Shown: in pieces, positions 9,311-18,400 of the stretch | Position numbering within the stretch: position 1 is the first letter of the stretch | How the letters are laid out: each line of letters begins with the position of its first letter | Program-made: the position numbers and the translations under genes | Notes under the pieces: generated by a model | Database searches by the model: none | Told to the model about the DNA's origin: nothing | What the model saw: the letters and a program-made list of their open reading frames with translations, nothing else | NCBI GenBank assembly: GCA_964462945.1 | Contig: CAYWZW010000009.1 | Span: 1-64,000 of the forward strand | Source: GCA-020343675 sp964462945 | Lineage (GTDB): Bacteria > Planctomycetota > Phycisphaerae > Sedimentisphaerales > Anaerobacaceae | Reading direction: 5' to 3' | Length of the DNA stretch: 64,000 nucleotides

Positions 9311-9545
9311 CGATACTCGACGAGCATCGGGCATCGTGCTTCGAACTGCGCAAATCATCCGGTTTTCAGCCCTGTAAATCAATGGTGTTTTGCAGAATTT
9401 CTTTTCCACCGAATGGAGGTTCCTGTTGCTGTTAGCTTTGCGCACAAAAAAAATTAGTTTTTCACACGTTTTGCACACCGTAAACTCGTTTTGTGGAAAA
9501 GTTGTGAATTAGATTTGGACTGTTGCGGATGCTCGTCGAGGATCG
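9311..9545. repeat. Inverted repeat arms bracketing the DnaA-box cluster
   Basis: CGATACTCGACGAGCATC at 9311-9328 is repeated in inverse at 9528-9545 with one mismatch in 18 bases. The core TCGACGAGCATCG also occurs near 26235 in another spacer, so it belongs to a dispersed family. The arms enclose about 200 bases including all five DnaA-box-like sites. Confidence 0.6.
9402..9511. other. oriC: Candidate oriC: cluster of DnaA boxes
   Basis: Against the consensus TTWTNCACA, perfect matches are TTTTTCACA at 9458-9466, TTTTGCACA at 9469-9477 and, on the minus strand, TTTTCCACA at 9492-9500. One-mismatch sites are TTTTCCACC at 9402-9410 and TAATTCACA (minus) at 9503-9511. The central four form two head-to-head pairs, each with 11-base spacing, about one helical turn. 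An A/T-rich run (9446-9462) adjoins. The position next to dnaA is classical for an origin, but a dnaA autoregulatory region would look similar. Confidence 0.65.
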
Positions 9546-9864
9546 AGACTCAAGATCGGCCATATCAGTACTGAAAAACAAGGTTGTCTGGCTCGCCGCT
9601 GCAATCGTTCCACTTTGGGGAAATCTCGTTTCAATGCCTGGTTCTGCTGCGGCGTGGTCCCGACCTCGCATCGCCCTATTGGGAATCGGCTGAAATGGTC
9701 CCCATCAGCGGGACATACCACCTGGGCCGCTCAGGCTTCTTTGGCGAATCGAGCAATTCTCGCCATGCTTCGTCGGTGAGCCGGTCGTTCATCGGCTGCT
9801 TGAACTCATAATAGCTGAGCACCGGCCCCACAGCCAGATTTGGCGAGATATGGCCTAAAATATA
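9546..9864. other. Non-coding stretch between the oriC-like cluster and the MITE
   Basis: No convincing gene, promoter or hairpin was found in these roughly 320 bases. Short open frames here lack ribosome-binding sites and family resemblance. Together with the flanking origin-like cluster it makes an unusually long gene-free interval beside dnaA. Confidence 0.5.
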
Positions 9865-10019
9865 GATGGTGTCCGTAATGGCACTAAGTTAAGCATATTT
9901 AACCGCTTTCGAGGCTGACTAAGAGTGCCGTTTGATTGGAAATCTCAGTGATATCGCCGGTAAACAAACTGCTCTTTGGGCCACAATTCCCTTAACTTAG
10001 TGCCATTAGATGGTGTCCG
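9865..10019. mobile_element. MITE: 133-bp element with 18-bp perfect TIRs and 11-bp target duplication
   Basis: TAATGGCACTAAGTTAAG at 9876-9893 is perfectly inverted at 9991-10008. Immediately outside, GATGGTGTCCG is directly repeated at 9865-9875 and 10009-10019, as expected for a target-site duplication. The 97-base interior has no coding potential, so movement must have relied on a transposase elsewhere. Target duplications of 10-13 bp are known for IS4/IS231-group transposases, which makes that family the leading inference. The intact arms and identical duplication suggest a recent insertion. Confidence 0.85.
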
Positions 10020-10092
10020 CGGATTCGCGGGATGCATGCAGACGCAAGTTGATTAGCGAAATTGCCGGTTAGCTGGCAACTAATTCGCCAAC

Positions 10093-10617
10093 TCACTGAT
10101 CCTCTTGCTTCTCAGCGCTCCGCGCGGCGGGCGCTCCCGTCTTGGCGTGCCTCGGCATGGCGATGGTCCCGGTTCGGGCGACGTTCTTGATGCCGTAGGG
10201 CTTGCACATGTTGATGAAGGAGTCGATTTTCTCTTCAGGCCCGCTGACCTCGACCATGACGAATTTCTGGCCGATATCGACGACCTTGCCCTTGAACATT
10301 TCGATCAGCGAGAGAACCTCAGGCCGCTTTTCCGCCGGGGCCGAAATGGCGATCAGCATCAGGTCACGTGCGACGACCGGCTGGCCGACAAAATCCTGAA
10401 CCTTGACGACGGGGATGATCCTGGCTAATTGCTTTCGAACCTGCTCGACGACCCTGTCATCGCCAACGACGACGATCGTCATCCGGCTCAAGTCGGGGTC
10501 CTCGGTCCGGCCGACGACCAGCGAATCAATGTTAAACGCCCGGGCCGCAAACATCCCGGCAACGTGGGCCAGAACCCCAGGCTTGTTTTCAACCAATGCG
10601 CTTATGATATGCTTCAT
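10093..10617 (-). CDS. ilvN: Acetolactate synthase small (regulatory) subunit
   Basis: The 174-residue protein begins with an ACT domain (MKHIISALVENKPGVLAHVAGMF, then the GRTEDPDLSRMTIVV region) and continues with the ALS_ss C-terminal domain. It activates the IlvB catalytic subunit and makes it sensitive to branched-chain amino acid feedback. AAAGGAA lies about 7 bases before the ATG. It is the downstream partner of ilvB on the minus strand, with a 117-base gap. The C-terminal 20 residues are Ala/Lys-rich and probably unstructured. Confidence 0.93.
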   Translation of the reverse strand: MKHIISALVENKPGVLAHVAGMFAARAFNIDSLVVGRTEDPDLSRMTIVVVGDDRVVEQVRKQLARIIPVVKVQDFVGQPVVARDLMLIAISAPAEKRPEVLSLIEMFKGKVVDIGQKFVMVEVSGPEEKIDSFINMCKPYGIKNVARTGTIAMPRHAKTGAPAARSAEKQEDQ

Positions 10618-10734
10618 CTTGATTTCCTTTGAAGGTCAAATATCAAGTATCAAAAATCAAAACTGTGGAGTTGCCGCCTTGCGGCAACGGTCTGCTTTTT
10701 TTGCTCTTTGCATTTTGATATTTGACATCCATTT

Positions 10735-12465
10735 TTACGCCATGCTTTCCAGTATGTCCAGTCCGTCCATTTCGTTTATGCTTTTTCCGGCCGGCACCAT
10801 GGGCCAGACGTTTTCTTCGCGTTCGACCTTAAAATCAACCACGCAAGGCCGTTTCTCTTTGAGCATTTGCTTGATTACCTTGGGAACATCGGCTTTTTTA
10901 TCGACGGTCATTCCGACCGCACCGAGGGCCTTGGCGACGGCTTCGTACTCCGGGTTCTTCAGATAGCTCTTGGAATACCGCTTGCCGTAGAACAGCTCCT
11001 GCCACTGCCGGACCATTCCCATGTATCCGTTGTTCAGGATACAGACGTTTATCGGCAGGTTGTGCTCGACCGCCGTGGCGAGCTCCGTCATCGTCATGTT
11101 GAAACTGTGGTCGCCGTCGATATCGATGACCGTGGCATCGGGCCTGGCGATCTGGGCGCCGATGGCGGCCGGCAGACCATAGCCCATGGTCCCCAGTCCG
11201 CCCGAGGAGATAAGCTGCCGGGGCCTGATGAACTTGTAAAACTGAGCGGTCCACATCTGATTCTGGCCTACACCGGTCGTGACAATGGCCTCGTTGTTCG
11301 TCTGACGGCACAGCTCTTCGATAACGTACTGGGGCTTAATCGTCGATGAATTCTGGTCGTACCGAAACGCGAACTTCTTCTTCCACTCGGCGATCTTGGC
11401 GAACCATCGTTTCCGTTCCTGGTACTGAACCTCTTGAGCCAATTGGCCGAGGACGACTTTCGCATCGCCGACAACGGGAATATCCACGCGGACGTTTTTC
11501 GATATGCTCGCCGGGTCGATATCGATATGGATGATTTTCGCGTTCGGAGCAAAGGTTGCGACCTTGCCCGTGACTCTGTCGTCGAAACGGGCCCCGACGG
11601 CGATCAGCAGATCGCACTCCTGGACGGCATAGTTTGCGTATGCCGATCCGTGCATCCCGAGCATGTCGAGCGATTCCGGCTTTCTTTGATCGTAGCTGCC
11701 CAATCCCAGCAGCGTCATTGTCACGGGAAGATGAGCCTTTTCGGCCAGGGCAGTCAATTCTGCGCCGGCGTTTGCGCTGATGATACCGCCGCCGACATAG
11801 AGGACCGGCTGCTCGGATTTGTTGATCGCCTGGGCCGCCGTCGATATTTGTCGGGCATGTCCCTTGGTCCGAACGCGATAACCGGGCAGTTTCATCTCGA
11901 CCGGGCCATCGCTGGCGTACTTGCTTACCTGGATGTCAACGGGCACATCAATCAGCACCGGACCGGGCCGGCCGGTCGAGGCAATGTAAAATGCTTCGCG
12001 GACGGTACGCGCCAGATCTTTGACGTCTTTGACAATACAGTTGTATTTTGTGATCGGCCGGGTAATCCCCGTCGTGTCGGCCTCCTGGAAGGCGTCGTTT
12101 CCGATCAGTTCCGTGCGGACCTGTCCAGTCAGGGCGACCAAAGGCACCGAGTCCATCATCGCCGTGGCAAGACCGGTCACCAGATTGCACGCCCCCGGAC
12201 CGCTGGTGGCGACCACGACGCCGACCTTGCCGCTCGCACGGGCGTAGCCGTCGGCCATGTGGCACCCGCCCTGTTCGTGGCGGGGAACGATAAAATTGAT
12301 CGGCGCATCATACAGCCGGTCGAACAGAGGCAGCACCACGCCGCCGGTATAGCCGAACATAGTGGCCACACCCTGTTCGATGAGTGTATCGACGATGATC
12401 TGGGCACCAGTTTTGATCGTGGATTGACCGGCTGAACGAGCCGACGCGCGAGACTTGGTCTCCAT
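10735..12465 (-). CDS. ilvB: Acetolactate synthase large (catalytic) subunit
   Basis: This is the first common step in valine, leucine and isoleucine synthesis: pyruvate condensation using thiamine diphosphate, FAD and Mg2+. The 576-residue protein has the catalytic Glu in IVPRHEQGGCHMADGYAR, the central FAD-binding region and the cofactor motif GDHSFNMT ending in ILNN. The open frame reaches 12630, but ATG at 12465 is chosen because AGGAAAGGAAC precedes it and family homology begins there (TGAQIIVDTLIEQGV). It is transcribed from a strong promoter about 250 bases upstream and followed by ilvN. Confidence 0.94.
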   Translation of the reverse strand: METKSRASARSAGQSTIKTGAQIIVDTLIEQGVATMFGYTGGVVLPLFDRLYDAPINFIVPRHEQGGCHMADGYARASGKVGVVVATSGPGACNLVTGLATAMMDSVPLVALTGQVRTELIGNDAFQEADTTGITRPITKYNCIVKDVKDLARTVREAFYIASTGRPGPVLIDVPVDIQVSKYASDGPVEMKLPGYRVRTKGHARQISTAAQAINKSEQPVLYVGGGIISANAGAELTALAEKAHLPVTMTLLGLGSYDQRKPESLDMLGMHGSAYANYAVQECDLLIAVGARFDDRVTGKVATFAPNAKIIHIDIDPASISKNVRVDIPVVGDAKVVLGQLAQEVQYQERKRWFAKIAEWKKKFAFRYDQNSSTIKPQYVIEELCRQTNNEAIVTTGVGQNQMWTAQFYKFIRPRQLISSGGLGTMGYGLPAAIGAQIARPDATVIDIDGDHSFNMTMTELATAVEHNLPINVCILNNGYMGMVRQWQELFYGKRYSKSYLKNPEYEAVAKALGAVGMTVDKKADVPKVIKQMLKEKRPCVVDFKVEREENVWPMVPAGKSINEMDGLDILESMA

Positions 12466-12753
12466 TTCTTTGTTCCTTTCCTGACAAACGTTATCCGGGC
12501 CGCCCCCCCAGGGGGCAGGCGCCCTTTTGTTATTCCGGCGGGTCCCCGCTCTGCGGGAACTCTGAACCATGGCTTCGGTAGGTCCCTTCGGCGAATCAAT
12601 CGCTCCTGCAACAAGAAACGACCGAATCATCCGAAGATTCTAAACCCGGCCATAATCCCGTAACCATCCCATACAGGGACGTCTCAGGGTCGTATTTGCA
12701 TGTTTTCACACAAATACGAGAGGATTATACACCGACGAACTATCCTCTGTCAA
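12466..12753 (-). promoter_or_regulatory. Near-consensus sigma-70 promoter and long leader of ilvBN
   Basis: On the minus strand, TTGACA (12753-12748) and TATAAT (12729-12724) are separated by 18 bases, a textbook housekeeping promoter. Transcription would start near 12717, leaving about a 250-base leader before ilvB. The leader holds a GTTCCCGC/GCGGGGAC hairpin and G/C-rich runs near 12500-12560, plus short open frames that are not rich in Ile, Val or Leu codons. Attenuation is possible but not shown; no T-box signature was found. Confidence 0.7.
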
Positions 12754-12803
12754 GTATTTTCGGCTGTTTTTTGTCCCTTCAACAGAATTTTCTGGCGGTA
12801 GAA

Positions 12804-14594
12804 TCAGGCAACTCCGGCTCCCAACGGTCTGGTGTAACCGGCGGCCTTGAACTGCCCGTCGTACAGGTCCCTGTACGTGCCCACTTTGTGCAGAAGCTCG
12901 TCGTGGGTCCCCGATTCGATGACGGAGCCGGCGGAAAGCACGAAGATTTGGTCGGCGTGGATGATGGTCGAGAGCCTGTGCGCGATGATGAACGTCGTCC
13001 TGCCTTTGACCAGCCGGGTCATCGCGTCCTGGATCAAATACTCGGATTGTGAATCCAGAGAGGAGGTTGCCTCGTCGAGAATAAGGATCGCCGGGTCTTT
13101 CAGAAAGGCCCGCGCGATGGTGATCCGCTGCTTTTGACCGCCGGACAGCAGCGCGCCCCGTTCGCCGACCTGGGTGTCGAAGCCGTTCGGCAGCGATCGG
13201 ATGAAGTCGTAGGCGTTGGCCGCCTTGGCGGCTTTGATCACGTCCTGCTCGTCGGCTGACGGATTGCCGTAGAGGATGTTTTCGCGAATCGTTCCGCTGA
13301 AAAGGACGGGGTCCTGCAATACCATGGCGATATGGCGTCGCAGGGATTTGATTTTTATGTCGCGGACGTCACGCCCATCAATCGTGACACGGCCCGCGCC
13401 GACATCGTAGAGCCGTGGAATCAAATTCACCAGGGTGGTTTTTCCCGACCCGCTGGGGCCCACAAGGGCGACCTTCTGACCTGCGTTGACCGAGAAGGTG
13501 ACGTCTTTGAGGATCGGGCAGCCGGGGTTGTAGGAGAAGCTCACGCTGTCGAACGAAACGTCGCCCCGCACCTTTGGCAGATCGGCTGCCGTGGGGCCGT
13601 CCACGATTTCCGGCTTCTCATCCATGATTTCGTAGATGCGGTCCAACGCGGCCATCGAATTGGCAAAGACGATGTTCAGCTCGGAGAATCGCTGTAACGG
13701 CAAATAAAGAGGACTCAAATACATCGTGATCGCGATCAGCTCGCCCACGGTAATGTTGCCGTAGATCACCCTGTAGCCGCCGTAACAAATGATAATCAGC
13801 GGGGCCAGGCCGACGAGGGCGCCGGCCAGCGCCTGGTGGAGACTCTGAATGAGAATACGCCGCATGTTGGTGGAAAATAGTCTTTCCGATTCGGCCTGGA
13901 ACCTCGTTCCTTCGTTCCCCTCCTGAGCGAAGGCCTGTATCACCATGCTCCCGGAAATCTTTTCCTGGGCGTTGCTGCTCATCACGGAAAGCTGGTCCTG
14001 AACCTGGCGCGTGGTGCTTCGTATCTGGCTGCTGAATTTCCGAAATACGAAGATGTACAGCGGGAACGTCGAGAGGGCAACAACGGTGATGGCCACGTCG
14101 ATCTTGAACAGAAAATACAGCACGACGACAACCGCGATGGCATCCATCCACACGTTGGTCAGGGCGGTTCCGATGATGTTCTGAGCCAATTGAATGTCGC
14201 TGATCAGCCGCGTGATAATCTCGCCGGACTTGGTTCGATTGAAAAACGAGGCGGACATTCGCAAAATTCTATAGTAAAGATCGCATCGCAGGTCGAATAC
14301 GGCACGGTGACTGGCCTTGTCGGCGTACAAGTGCCGCAGATATACAAAGGGAGCGTATATGAATACGAATACGCTCATCATGCCCCCTGCATAGAAGAGC
14401 AGATCGTGCAGCTTCTCTCCGGCGGTCAGGGTTGGATTTAAGAATACGTTGTCGAGCAGATGCCTGGTGACCTGAGGCACCAGCAGGGGAACAACAAATT
14501 TAACGATCCCTCCCACAGTAGCGAGAATAAGATATTTCGTATAGGGGCGGACATACCGCAGGAAACGGACGAAATTCGAACACTGCAAACCCAT
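12804..14594 (-). CDS. MsbA-like ABC exporter (fused permease and ATPase)
   Basis: This 596-residue half-transporter has six N-terminal membrane helices (about residues 10-310) and a C-terminal nucleotide-binding domain. That domain carries Walker A GPSGSGKTT, signature LSGGQKQRITIARAF, Walker B ILILDEATSSLD and the H-loop AHRLST. It should act as an inner-membrane homodimer. MsbA-type lipid A flipping fits the LPS genes elsewhere in the window, but multidrug or peptide export cannot be separated from sequence alone. The start has only a weak upstream purine stretch. The gene is independent of ilvB, with 338 bases between them. Confidence 0.9.
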   Translation of the reverse strand: MGLQCSNFVRFLRYVRPYTKYLILATVGGIVKFVVPLLVPQVTRHLLDNVFLNPTLTAGEKLHDLLFYAGGMMSVFVFIYAPFVYLRHLYADKASHRAVFDLRCDLYYRILRMSASFFNRTKSGEIITRLISDIQLAQNIIGTALTNVWMDAIAVVVVLYFLFKIDVAITVVALSTFPLYIFVFRKFSSQIRSTTRQVQDQLSVMSSNAQEKISGSMVIQAFAQEGNEGTRFQAESERLFSTNMRRILIQSLHQALAGALVGLAPLIIICYGGYRVIYGNITVGELIAITMYLSPLYLPLQRFSELNIVFANSMAALDRIYEIMDEKPEIVDGPTAADLPKVRGDVSFDSVSFSYNPGCPILKDVTFSVNAGQKVALVGPSGSGKTTLVNLIPRLYDVGAGRVTIDGRDVRDIKIKSLRRHIAMVLQDPVLFSGTIRENILYGNPSADEQDVIKAAKAANAYDFIRSLPNGFDTQVGERGALLSGGQKQRITIARAFLKDPAILILDEATSSLDSQSEYLIQDAMTRLVKGRTTFIIAHRLSTIIHADQIFVLSAGSVIESGTHDELLHKVGTYRDLYDGQFKAAGYTRPLGAGVA

Positions 14595-14904
14595 AGATCA
14601 ACATCCAAAACTCTAAACAACTCGCCCCGCGACGCATCACCGAAAGCAAGCCGCCGGGCACACCAAAAACCTGCATTATACCTAAAGTTATCGGCGAATC
14701 TGAATTTTTCTTGTGAACAATTATGAGGCCCCGGCTGTAGCAGATTGTGTAAAGGGCTTGGAATACAAGAGTTATGTGTTTGAGGCAAACTTGAACGCTA
14801 TCGTTTGCAGGGCATAATTCTTGGCTTTGGCCGGAAACGGTAATGGAAACCCTTGAGCTTATGCAATATAATGCCGGGGTTGAAGAATTTTTTGGAGATT
14901 TCTT
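14595..14904. promoter_or_regulatory. Divergent intergenic region with -10 element for the ABC exporter
   Basis: On the minus strand a perfect TATAAT lies at 14680-14675, about 80 bases before the exporter start. A TTCAGA with an 18-base spacer is a poor -35, so an activator or an extended context may be needed. No clear promoter for the plus-strand NifU-like gene was found. No gene is visible in this spacer. Confidence 0.45.
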
Positions 14905-15174
14905 ATGTGTGACGCATGCGGTTGCAGCCATGACAGCACCGAACAAACCTTGGAAGAAAAGGTCAAAGATACAATCGAGACCCTTCGCGAGGCTCTGCAA
15001 AGCCACGGCGGCGATGTCGAGCTTATTGGAATAGACCAGGACAACACGGTGCGGGTGCGCCTGCAGGGCGCCTGCCAGGGCTGCCCCGGCGCCGCGATGA
15101 CCATGAAGATGGGTGTCGAACGAATCCTCAAACAGAAAGTCCCCCAGATCAAAGGCGTCATCGCCGTGGACTGA
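14905..15174 (+). CDS. NifU C-terminal-like iron-sulfur protein (Nfu type)
   Basis: This 89-residue protein matches the NifU C-terminal domain with the CQGCPGA (C-x2-C) motif that binds a bridging [4Fe-4S] cluster in Nfu carriers. It also has an N-terminal CDACGC motif, giving extra potential metal ligands. GGAG lies about 7 bases before the ATG. It probably carries or delivers Fe-S clusters in the cytosol, relevant to Fe-S enzymes such as the flavoprotein fusion at 27084-29738, though that link is speculative. It stands alone. Confidence 0.85.
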   Translation: MCDACGCSHDSTEQTLEEKVKDTIETLREALQSHGGDVELIGIDQDNTVRVRLQGACQGCPGAAMTMKMGVERILKQKVPQIKGVIAVD

Positions 15175-15217
15175 GCTATTATTGAAACCGCTGATGAACG
15201 CTGATAAACACGGATAA

Positions 15218-15420
15218 TTAATAGTTGTTTGCGATTCGTCGGAATTCGAGCTTCGGTTTAGCGAAGTTCATAAGCAGGCACAGGCGAAGATTTGTGGCCT
15301 TGAGATAATTCAAACATGAGCTAAGAAACCGCATCCCAACGCATTACTCACAGTAAACGCGCAACGAATGACCGTTTGCGTAAGTTGTCTCATCTGATTT
15401 CTATTCAAATCAGCGTCCAT
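15218..15420 (-). pseudogene. GxxExxY-family gene remnant with internal deletion
   Basis: From ATG at 15420 the minus strand encodes about 36 residues typical of a GxxExxY protein N-terminus (VIRCAFTVSNALGCGFL), stopping at TGA 15312-15310. A second frame gives its normal C-terminus (NYLKATNLRLCLLMNFAKPK, then LEFRRI) ending at 15218. The middle, including the GxxExxY core, is deleted, so it is non-functional. The remnant sits inside related inverted flanks: GAAACCGCTGATGAACGCTG at 15184 and its inverse up to 15440. The right flank abuts the stop of the GLUG gene. Such flanks suggest the unit was mobile. Confidence 0.85.
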
Positions 15421-15440
15421 CGGCGTTCATCTGCGGTTTC

Positions 15441-18400
15441 TTATTGCTCCCACCACAATCGCGGATAGTCCTTCCTCTCTAAAATCCACCAGATATCTTC
15501 GGTGCCGTTGGCCGTCTCGCCCGCGAAGTCCCAGCCGGCATCAAGGAAGGTGCTGGCCGTCTGCATCTCGGCTGTGGTCTTGCCAATTCCACCGTCGCTG
15601 GTCGTCTGGCCGCTGGTTTGAATATCCCAGAAACAGTCATCCGTCGTTGTAGCAGCAGTATCGCCCCTGTGCAGGAGGCCGCCAACATTTGTGTTTCCCG
15701 TAACCGAACCGGTTGAGTAGCACGTGACAACCGAACCGGCAACTCTCGGGACGTAGGTATTGTCGCCCACCAAACCACCAACGCTGTCCTTCCCAGACAC
15801 TGTCGCTCGTGCATAGCTGTTTTCGATGTGGCCCAAGTTTGTTCCGACTAATCCTCCCACGTACTGATCCCTTCCCGCCACGTCAGCGTAGGAACAGCAT
15901 TCCAAAATGGCATTAACATTCCAGCCTACCAGTCCGCCAATATCTTGATACCCTGATACGCTGCCGGAAGTGCTGCACGCGCCTATAAGGGCCCAGTTAC
16001 TTCCTACCAATCCGCCTACGCTATAGTCACCGACAACGTTTCCTCCCGAGTGAGAGTGAATTACGAAGCCTGCACGATTGCATCCAAGCAGACCACCTGT
16101 TCCAGACTCGCCTTGCACGCTGGCAGTCGAACTGCACTCCTCAACGATGCCGTACATATTATAGCCGATTAGACCACCCGTACCGTCGCCACCGATGGTC
16201 ATTTTAACAGTGACCTGCCCATCCTCAACGTGGCAGTTGAAGACAATCCCTTCATAAAGCAGACCGACAAGACAACCTATGTTATTGGGTCGAGATGTGT
16301 CCCATGGACTTGTTTCAATTTGGTTTATAACATTTGAGTTGGTTAGGACCAGATTTCTGATTTCAGCATCTAAGCCGCGTACATACTTAAATAAACCAAC
16401 ATTTTGTCTGTATTTGTTGCTTGCTTCGTATGAAAAGTTGATAATTTTATAACCATCACCGTCGAACACTCCCATGAATGGAAAGCCTTCGCTGCCGATA
16501 AGGAAGAAACTGACGCCGGTAAGATCAATGTCGTTTGCGAGCTTGAAATGAGTCGCCATAAGCCTTGGATTATGACCAATGCTGTTTAGCTCTTGTGGCG
16601 TGGAGATAATAAATGGGTCGCTTGGCTCACCTGTTCCACCTGAGAAACTTGGCAGAGGAGGCAAAGGTGACGTTTGCCATGACAATATTGGGTACCCTCC
16701 GCCGTCGGGCATAATCCATATATCACTCGGTCCGTTTCGAGATTCACCAACGAAATCCCAGCCTGCGTCTATGAATGTATTAGGGTCTTGCATCTTGAGA
16801 GTATTGAGCCCTTTAGCTCCAGTTCCGGAACTACTCGTTTGGCCGCTTGTCTCAACATTCCAGAAGCAATCGTATTCTGGAGTTGCGCCATTATAGCCTG
16901 AGAATCCGCCTATAGAGCCGCCGCTTCCTATGACTTGTCCTATTGAATAGCTGTCGGCGATATAAGAATCGTACATTTTGCCTACTAAACCCCCAACGGC
17001 TGCTCCTGACGCGCTCCCTGTCGCGTAACAAGATACGACCCAGGAGTATTCAAGGGATCCTACCAATCCACCAATTTGAGATTGGCCTGAGACATCTCCA
17101 GTAGCAGAGCTACCGGCGATTACAGCTCCACCTGGACAGTCTCCAACAAGACCACCTATAGAATATTTTGTCCCAGAAACCGTGCCGGTAGCTCCACAAT
17201 TGATTATTATTGCATTGTGTAGACATAAGCCAACCAACCCACCGACACTCGTGGTCCCATGAACACTTCCAGTAGCTCGACAGTTCATTACGATGGCATC
17301 ATCTCTACACATTCCAACTAAGCCACCGATATTATCTCTTCCAGTTACATCGGCATTAGAGTAGCAGTTTTCAACGATACCATACTGGACAAATCCGATC
17401 AGCCCACCAACATACGAATTACCGCTTATGTTTCCGCTTACGACCGAGCAGTTTTTGACCGTTCCTTGCTCCAGACAACCAACCAGCGGGCCGACAAAGA
17501 CCCCGTTTATATTCGGGTCTATAAGCGTAAGGTTTTTTATCTCGGCATGAATTCCGGACACATAATCAAAGAGTCCCGATGAAACCACAGGGGATATGAA
17601 ATTCGTGATACTCTTTCCGTTGCCGTCAAAAACGCCTGAGAACGGTTTGTCCTGTTCGGTCTGGGCCCAGTATGAAATGGGATGTACGCTGATGCCAGTC
17701 AAATCCAGATCTGCCATCAATTTGAAATGCTTATCCCAGTCGTTAGCATCATTACTAATGGCGTCAAACTGCTCGGGCGTGTAGATAAGGTATGGATTAG
17801 CTAGTGTGCCATCGCCGCCGCCATAGAGAGTGGTGATGAGCTGCCCGGGCATATTCTGCCATGCGAGCCTGGGGTAATCTTTTCCCTCGTCGATAGTCCA
17901 AACGGGATTGCGTCCCCAATCTACAAAGGTGACTGCAGTCTGCATCTCCGCTGTTGTCTTACCCCACCCACCACCACTGGTCGTCTGGCCGCTTGTTTCC
18001 ATATCCCAGAATGAACTGAGCACTTGACCTTTATCATCTATGCCCACCAGCCCTCCCACATCTTTGCTTCCTCTAACAGGCCCCACCGAATAGCATGTGA
18101 CGATCCTGCCATGATTCCTCCCCACCAGCCCGCCGACATCTATTTTTCCATTAACCGTGCTCACCGAATAGCATTTAACAATTCCCCCGGCATTTCCTCC
18201 AACCAACCCACCTATATATTGTTGACCAGATATGACCCCGTGTGAATAGCAATTGCTGATCGTTGCGTCAGGGCGGTTCAGCCCTGCTACTCCGCCGCCA
18301 GTGTAACTTGATGACATAGTGCCAGTCGCATAGCATTCAATAATGGTACCATAGTTGTCCCCGGCTATACCGCCAACGCCACCATAGGTAGCTGTAATTC

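Noticed and set aside
12466..12717. T-box or Ile/Val/Leu leader-peptide attenuator before ilvB
   Set aside because: No T-box sequence was found, and the short frames are not enriched in branched-chain codons.
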